A stretch of DNA of 45,000 bases from Mesorhizobium loti. Its GTDB lineage: Bacteria; Pseudomonadota; Alphaproteobacteria; Rhizobiales; Rhizobiaceae. Positions within the stretch are counted from its first letter, which is position 1. Each line of letters begins with the position of its first letter. The DNA lies in contig NZ_LPWA01000120.1 in assembly GCF_001510895.1 (NCBI RefSeq), positions 1 through 45,000 on the forward strand, written 5' to 3'. The notes under the pieces are model-generated. The model had not been told where the DNA came from and ran no database searches. It saw nothing but the letters and a program-made list of their open reading frames with translations. A program made the position numbers and the translations under genes. Positions 41,229 through 45,000 of this stretch are shown piece after piece.

Positions 41229-41240
41229 GGTGGTCGCCTC

Positions 41241-42868
41241 ATGAAGGTCGCGGTCTACGCCCGCTACTCATCGGACAATCAGCGAGACGCCTCGATCGAA
41301 GATCAGTTGCGGCTCTGCCGTCTCCATGCCGAGAAGCAAGGCTGGACAGTCATTGACAGTTATACTGATCGCGCGATCTCCGGCGCGTCGCTGCTGCGTC
41401 CTGGCCTGCAGGAGCTGATCAGCGATGCGATGCGCAGCAAGTTCGTCGTCGTGCTCGCAGAGGCGATGGATCGCCTGAGCCGCGATCAGGAAGATATCGC
41501 CGGGCTATTCAAGCGCCTGACCTTCAGTGGCGTGCGTATCGTCACGCTGTCCGAAGGCGACGTGACGCATCTGCATGTCGGTCTCAAGGGCACGATGAAC
41601 GCCCTCTTCCTGAAAGACCTGGCCGACAAGACTCGCCGCGGGCTGCGCGGCCGCGTCGAGGACGGCAAATCCGGTGGCGGGCTGTGCTTCGGCTATGACG
41701 TGGTGAAGCGAATTGCCGCAAATGGCGAACCGATCCGCGGCGGTCGAACGATCAACGAGGCCGAGGCTGGCATCGTCCGCCGCATCTTCGCCGATTATCT
41801 CGCGGGCAAATCCTCACGCGCCATCGCCTTTGCGCTGAACCAGGAAGGCGTGTCCGGGCCGCAAGGTGCCGAATGGGGGCCATCAACGATCCATGGCAAC
41901 CCGAAGCGCGGCGTCGGCATCCTCAACAACGAACTTTATGTCGGCCGCCTCGTCTGGAACCGGCTGCGCTATCTGAAAGACCCGGATACGGGAAAGCGCG
42001 TGTCGCGTCTCAATTCTGAGTCGGAGTGGGTGATTCAGGAAGTGCCGGAGATGCGGATCGTCGATCAGGACGTCTGGGACAAGGTGAAGGCACGTCAGCA
42101 GACGCTCGCCTATGAGACGTCTGAGCCCGGCAAGAACCCGCTGAACGAACGGCGCCGTCCGAAGCACCTGTTCGCCGGCCTTGTGAAGTGCGGTTGCTGT
42201 GGCGGCGGCTACACAATGATCTCAAAGGATCTGCTGGGCTGCGCAACATCACGGAATAAGGGCACCTGCGACAACCGGCTGAATATCCGGCGGGACGCAC
42301 TGGAAGCCTCGGTGCTCAGCGGCTTACGGACCCATCTGATGGAGCCTGGGCTCTTCAAGGAATTCTGTAGCGAGTTTACTCGTGAGGTGAACCGGCTACG
42401 GATGGAGCGTGGCGCCGGTCTGACTGCGATGCGGGACGAGCTTCCGCAAATAGATCGTGAACTCGACAAGCTGATGAAGCTCATCTTGGCGTCCGACGAC
42501 ATCGATGCGTCGAAGCGCGTAATGAAGCAGATGAAGGAACTCGAAACCCGCAAGGAGGATCTCGAAAAGGCGCTGGCCGAGGCCGCGGAGCCGCCGCCGC
42601 TTCTACATCCGAACATGGCGGAGATCTACCGTCAGCGAATCGCGACGCTCTATGAGGGCCTGCAGAGCAAGGACGGCAAAGCAGAGGCCGAAGCGGCGCA
42701 GGTCTTCCGAACTCTGGTCGATCAGGTGACGCTCGTGCCCACCGAAGGCGCGCTGGCGATTGTGCTGCGGGGCGACCTGGCTGCGATGCTTCGGTTCGCG
42801 GCTAACAAGAAAAACCCCGGCGCCTTTCGGAGGCCGGGGTTTGGGTGCCTTGCTTTCGCAAGAATCGT

Positions 42869-42890
<22 letters not shown>
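41241..42890 (+). CDS. Large serine recombinase (site-specific integrase)
   Basis: A 549-residue protein. The N-terminal resolvase domain (1-150) has the catalytic serine in VAVYARYSSDNQRDASIEDQ and the arginines in AEAMDRLSRDQEDIAGLFKR. The recombinase domain follows (about 165-280: FGYDVVKRIAANGEPIRGGR, RAIAFALNQEGVSGPQGAEW), then a zinc ribbon (LVKCGCCGGGYTMISKDLLG, CATSRNKGTCDNR) and a coiled coil (ELPQIDRELDKLMKLILASD, MKELETRKEDLEKALAEA). Such enzymes insert and excise elements between short unrelated att sites. From about codon 523 (42810 on) the frame reads the rRNA operon terminator and the tRNA-fMet 3' end in antisense, so its natural C-terminus was probably replaced at the integration junction. 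Core domains are complete. Confidence 0.93.
42813..42841 (-). terminator. Rho-independent terminator of the rRNA operon
   Basis: AACCCCGGC at 42813-42821 pairs with GCCGGGGTT at 42833-42841. On the minus strand the stem is followed by TTTTTCTT. It lies 28 bases beyond the tRNA-fMet 3' end, the normal place for the end of a rhizobial rRNA transcript. It also lies inside the recombinase ORF on the other strand. Confidence 0.9.
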
Positions 42891-42945
<55 letters not shown>

Positions 42946-42999
42946 TCAACCTAAGAGGTAAGCTTTAGCTTACCGAATTCAAGAGACCGCCAAATGAAA

Positions 43000-43017
43000 G
43001 GGCCGCTTGCGCGGCCC
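43000..43017. repeat. Short GC hairpin between tRNA-fMet and 5S rRNA
   Basis: GGGCCGC at 43000-43006 pairs with GCGGCCC at 43011-43017 around a 4-base loop. It lies in the spacer of the rRNA operon and is probably a processing structure of the precursor RNA. Confidence 0.6.
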
Positions 43018-43108
43018 AGGATCCCGTTTGGCGGGCCTATCGTAAGGAGAAGATTTATCTTCGTTCGGATCCTTTTGATCCGGATGTGAGATGAACGTGC
43101 GCTTGGCA

Positions 43109-43226
43109 GACCTGGCAGCGACCTACTCTCCCGCGTCTTGAGACGAAGTACCATCAGCGCTGGAGCGTTTCACGGCCGAGTTCGGAATGGGATCGGGTGC
43201 AGCCGCTCCGCCATAACCACCAGGTC
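43109..43226 (-). rRNA. rrf: 5S ribosomal RNA
   Basis: About 118 nt on the minus strand, starting GACCTGGTGGTTATGGCGGA and ending GTAGGTCGCTGCCAGGTC. The ends pair with each other, and the internal CCCGATCCCATTCCGAACTC is the conserved loop of 5S rRNA. Ends are set by the terminal helix and may be off by one or two bases. Confidence 0.96.
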
Positions 43227-43324
43227 GGCAAAACGCACGTTCAAATCAATCGAGAAGCTGTTTTCTGTGCCATTCATCGTTTCTGCCGACAATCCTACGG
43301 ATTGCGTCCCGATGAGCATTAGGA

Positions 43325-45000
<1,676 letters not shown>

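Overview
The window is from an alphaproteobacterium of the order Rhizobiales, most likely Mesorhizobium or a close relative. The right end carries the 3' half of a ribosomal RNA operon on the minus strand in the usual rhizobial order 23S - 5S - tRNA-fMet. Other rhizobial signs are two MucR/Ros paralogues, a phasin, a CYTH-CHAD gene, a plasmid pRiA4b ORF-3 family gene, and DUF736, DUF2285, DUF2958 and DUF3606 genes. Everything left of about 42.81 kb looks like accessory DNA (an integrated island): it ends in a large serine recombinase gene whose 3' end runs into the rRNA operon terminator and the tRNA-fMet gene.

Region by region. (1) 0-9.3 kb: the start of an MmgE/PrpD-family gene, a Sfp-type phosphopantetheinyl transferase, and, divergent from it, a hybrid assembly line reading C-A-PCP-KS-AT-ACP-TE. 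All recognisable active sites are present, but a one-base frameshift inside the ketosynthase splits it into two reading frames. (2) 9.3-18.5 kb: wreckage of ISL3, IS66 and IS256 elements with small rhizobial genes between them, several frameshifted: a ribbon-helix-helix protein, a Tat-like secreted protein, a pRiA4b ORF-3 protein, a WGR fragment, an HU protein, a MucR paralogue broken near its start, and a small secreted/membrane pair. (3) 18.5-25.5 kb: a mobile-element backbone with a small alpha-CTD-like protein, DUF736, DUF2285, a four-helix membrane protein and a long ParB-like protein preceded by a perfect 30-bp palindrome, then a phasin and small proteins. (4) 25.6-33.9 kb: a nested insertion. 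A CYTH-CHAD gene is cut by an IS21-family element with 42-bp terminal repeats and a 5-bp target duplication. The istA gene of that element is cut in turn by a trio of overlapping tyrosine recombinase genes (a RIT element) with 30-bp perfect inverted repeats. Removing each element on paper restores each host frame exactly. (5) 34-42.9 kb: a decayed Xre/ParS-like antitoxin gene, a chimeric ORF with a possible group II intron remnant, an intact zinc-ligand-poor MucR, DUF2958 with its partner, a type IV AbiE toxin-antitoxin operon with two operator-like inverted repeats at its promoter, and the serine recombinase. (6) 42.8-45 kb: terminator, tRNA-fMet, 5S and partial 23S rRNA.

How it fits together. 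The transferase would activate the carrier domains of the assembly line, which would join one amino acid to one malonyl unit with no ketoreduction. The ParB/DUF736/DUF2285/DUF2958 genes and the recombinase are the maintenance and integration part of the element, and AbiE is a stabilising or phage-defence module. Many genes show single-base frameshifts, so the island is decaying, or the assembly has single-base errors, or both. Raw reads would separate these.
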